DNA of 6,537 nucleotides from an uncultured Oscillospiraceae bacterium. Its GTDB lineage: Bacteria > Bacillota > Clostridia > Oscillospirales > Oscillospiraceae. Where the stretch lies: assembly GCA_900756575.1 (NCBI GenBank), contig CAAEKQ010000172.1:1-6537 (forward strand), written 5' to 3'. The notes below the pieces were generated by a model. The model worked only from the letters and a program-made list of their open reading frames with translations. It was not told the origin of the DNA and did not search any database. Positions 6,109-6,537 of this stretch are shown piece after piece. Every line of letters starts with the position of its first letter. Within the stretch, counting starts at the first letter, position 1. Position numbers and translations under genes: made by a program.

Positions 6109-6240
6109 ATGAGAAAGATCACGTTCTGTTGTCTGGCAGCCGCCCTGCTGATGATTGGACTGGGGCTGTGGCGCGGGGAAGCGGACATGGTCCTGCACAA
6201 GGGCGTCAACCTGTGTTTGGAGTGTGTGGGCATTGGCTGA
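6109..6240 (+). CDS. CD1871A-type CXXC motif-containing membrane mini-protein
   Basis: A 43-residue protein: a hydrophobic segment at about 5-20 after MRK, then WRGEADMVLHKGVNLCLECVGIG. The ending N-x-C-L-E-C-x-G-I-G matches what I recall of the clostridial CD1871A family, whose members carry one membrane helix and a C-terminal CXXC (here Cys36 and Cys39). The role is unknown; a single membrane anchor with a dithiol next to a 4Fe-4S membrane protein suggests electron or thiol transfer, which is inference. The ATG begins 1 nt after the lipoprotein stop and has no clear ribosome site, so it probably depends on translational coupling. Its end overlaps the likely start of the next gene. Confidence 0.82.
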   Translation: MRKITFCCLAAALLMIGLGLWRGEADMVLHKGVNLCLECVGIG

Positions 6241-6537
6241 AAACAAGCATCGCTGGAAGATCCAGCTGGGGGCCGCGCTGGCTTCCAACCCCTTTTTGAT
6301 GAACTTCCTGCATGGAAGGATCTCCAGGACCGGCCTGAAGGCCGTCTGCGTCCCCGGGCTGAATTGCTACTCCTGTCCGGCCGCGGCAGCTTCGTGCCCC
6401 ATCGGGGCGCTTCAGGCGGTGATCGGCTCCTCCAAGTTCCAGTTTGCATGGTATGTGGTGGGATTCCTCATTTTCGCAGGCGCGCTGCTGGGGCGGGTGG
6501 TGTGCGGCTTTCTGTGCCCGTTCGGATGGTTCCAGGA
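6233..6537 (+). CDS. 4Fe-4S-binding polytopic membrane protein, NapH/CcoG-like (partial, 3' end cut)
   Basis: The first 101 codons are visible; the gene runs off the window. The sequence contains CVPGLNCYSCPAAAASCPIG (39-58), with Cys39, Cys45, Cys48 and Cys55, then a membrane segment (about 72-90) and CGFLCPFGWFQ (91-101). The C-x3-C-P pattern after a membrane helix is typical of NapH/MauN-type membrane electron-transfer proteins, which continue with more helices and usually ferredoxin-like 4Fe-4S motifs. The best start is TTG at 6233, with GGAG at 6219-6222; it overlaps the stop of the CXXC mini-protein (TGA 6238-6240) by 8 nt. A GTG at 6224 in the same frame is too close to the ribosome site, and an ATG at codon 23 would drop conserved N-terminal sequence. 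It probably moves electrons across or along the membrane with its operon partners. Confidence 0.87.
   Translation, partial: MAENKHRWKIQLGAALASNPFLMNFLHGRISRTGLKAVCVPGLNCYSCPAAAASCPIGALQAVIGSSKFQFAWYVVGFLIFAGALLGRVVCGFLCPFGWFQ

Noticed and set aside
5331..6449. A 372-codon open frame on the minus strand opposite the lipoprotein operon.
   Set aside because: It crosses three well-supported plus-strand genes and their promoter, is rich in Arg/Pro/Ser/Gly as typical for antisense of GC-rich genes, and shows no family features.

Overview
The window looks like chromosomal DNA of a Gram-positive anaerobe of the Clostridia, probably an Oscillospiraceae-like gut commensal. This is inferred from the fairly high GC content, very strong AAGGAGG-type ribosome sites, a lipoprotein with a classical lipobox, a CD1871A-type mini-protein, a clostridial-type macro domain and an NhaC-family antiporter. 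No rRNA, tRNA, CRISPR array or intact mobile element is visible.

Layout. A hairpin at 1-29 probably ends an upstream gene. A two-gene plus-strand operon follows: an NhaC-family antiporter (190-1584) and a macro-domain protein (1598-2134), closed by a strong terminator whose loop contains the macro gene's stop codon. Next comes a decayed remnant of kdpD (about 2346-2951, perhaps to about 3060), with in-frame stops, frame changes and two large internal deletions. A 15-bp perfect hairpin (3110-3143) and about 280 bp without a convincing gene separate it from the second half.

The second half is a signalling and redox module. On the minus strand, an OmpR-type response regulator (4569-5249) and a sensor histidine kinase (3427-4572) overlap by ATGA. 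Divergently on the plus strand lie a thioredoxin-fold-like lipoprotein without a CXXC motif (5397-6107), a 43-residue CXXC membrane mini-protein of the CD1871A type (6109-6240), and the start of a polytopic 4Fe-4S protein of the NapH type (6233 to the window end). The three plus-strand genes are tightly packed and probably translationally coupled. The divergent promoter region (5250-5396) has an extended -10 element on each strand and, between them, a two-part inverted repeat that contains both candidate -35 elements. This suggests that the two-component system controls itself and the envelope redox operon from one shared site.

The points most worth following are the apparently redox-dead lipoprotein inside a cysteine-rich electron-transfer operon, the symmetrical operator, and the macro-domain protein whose two substrate loops depart from consensus.
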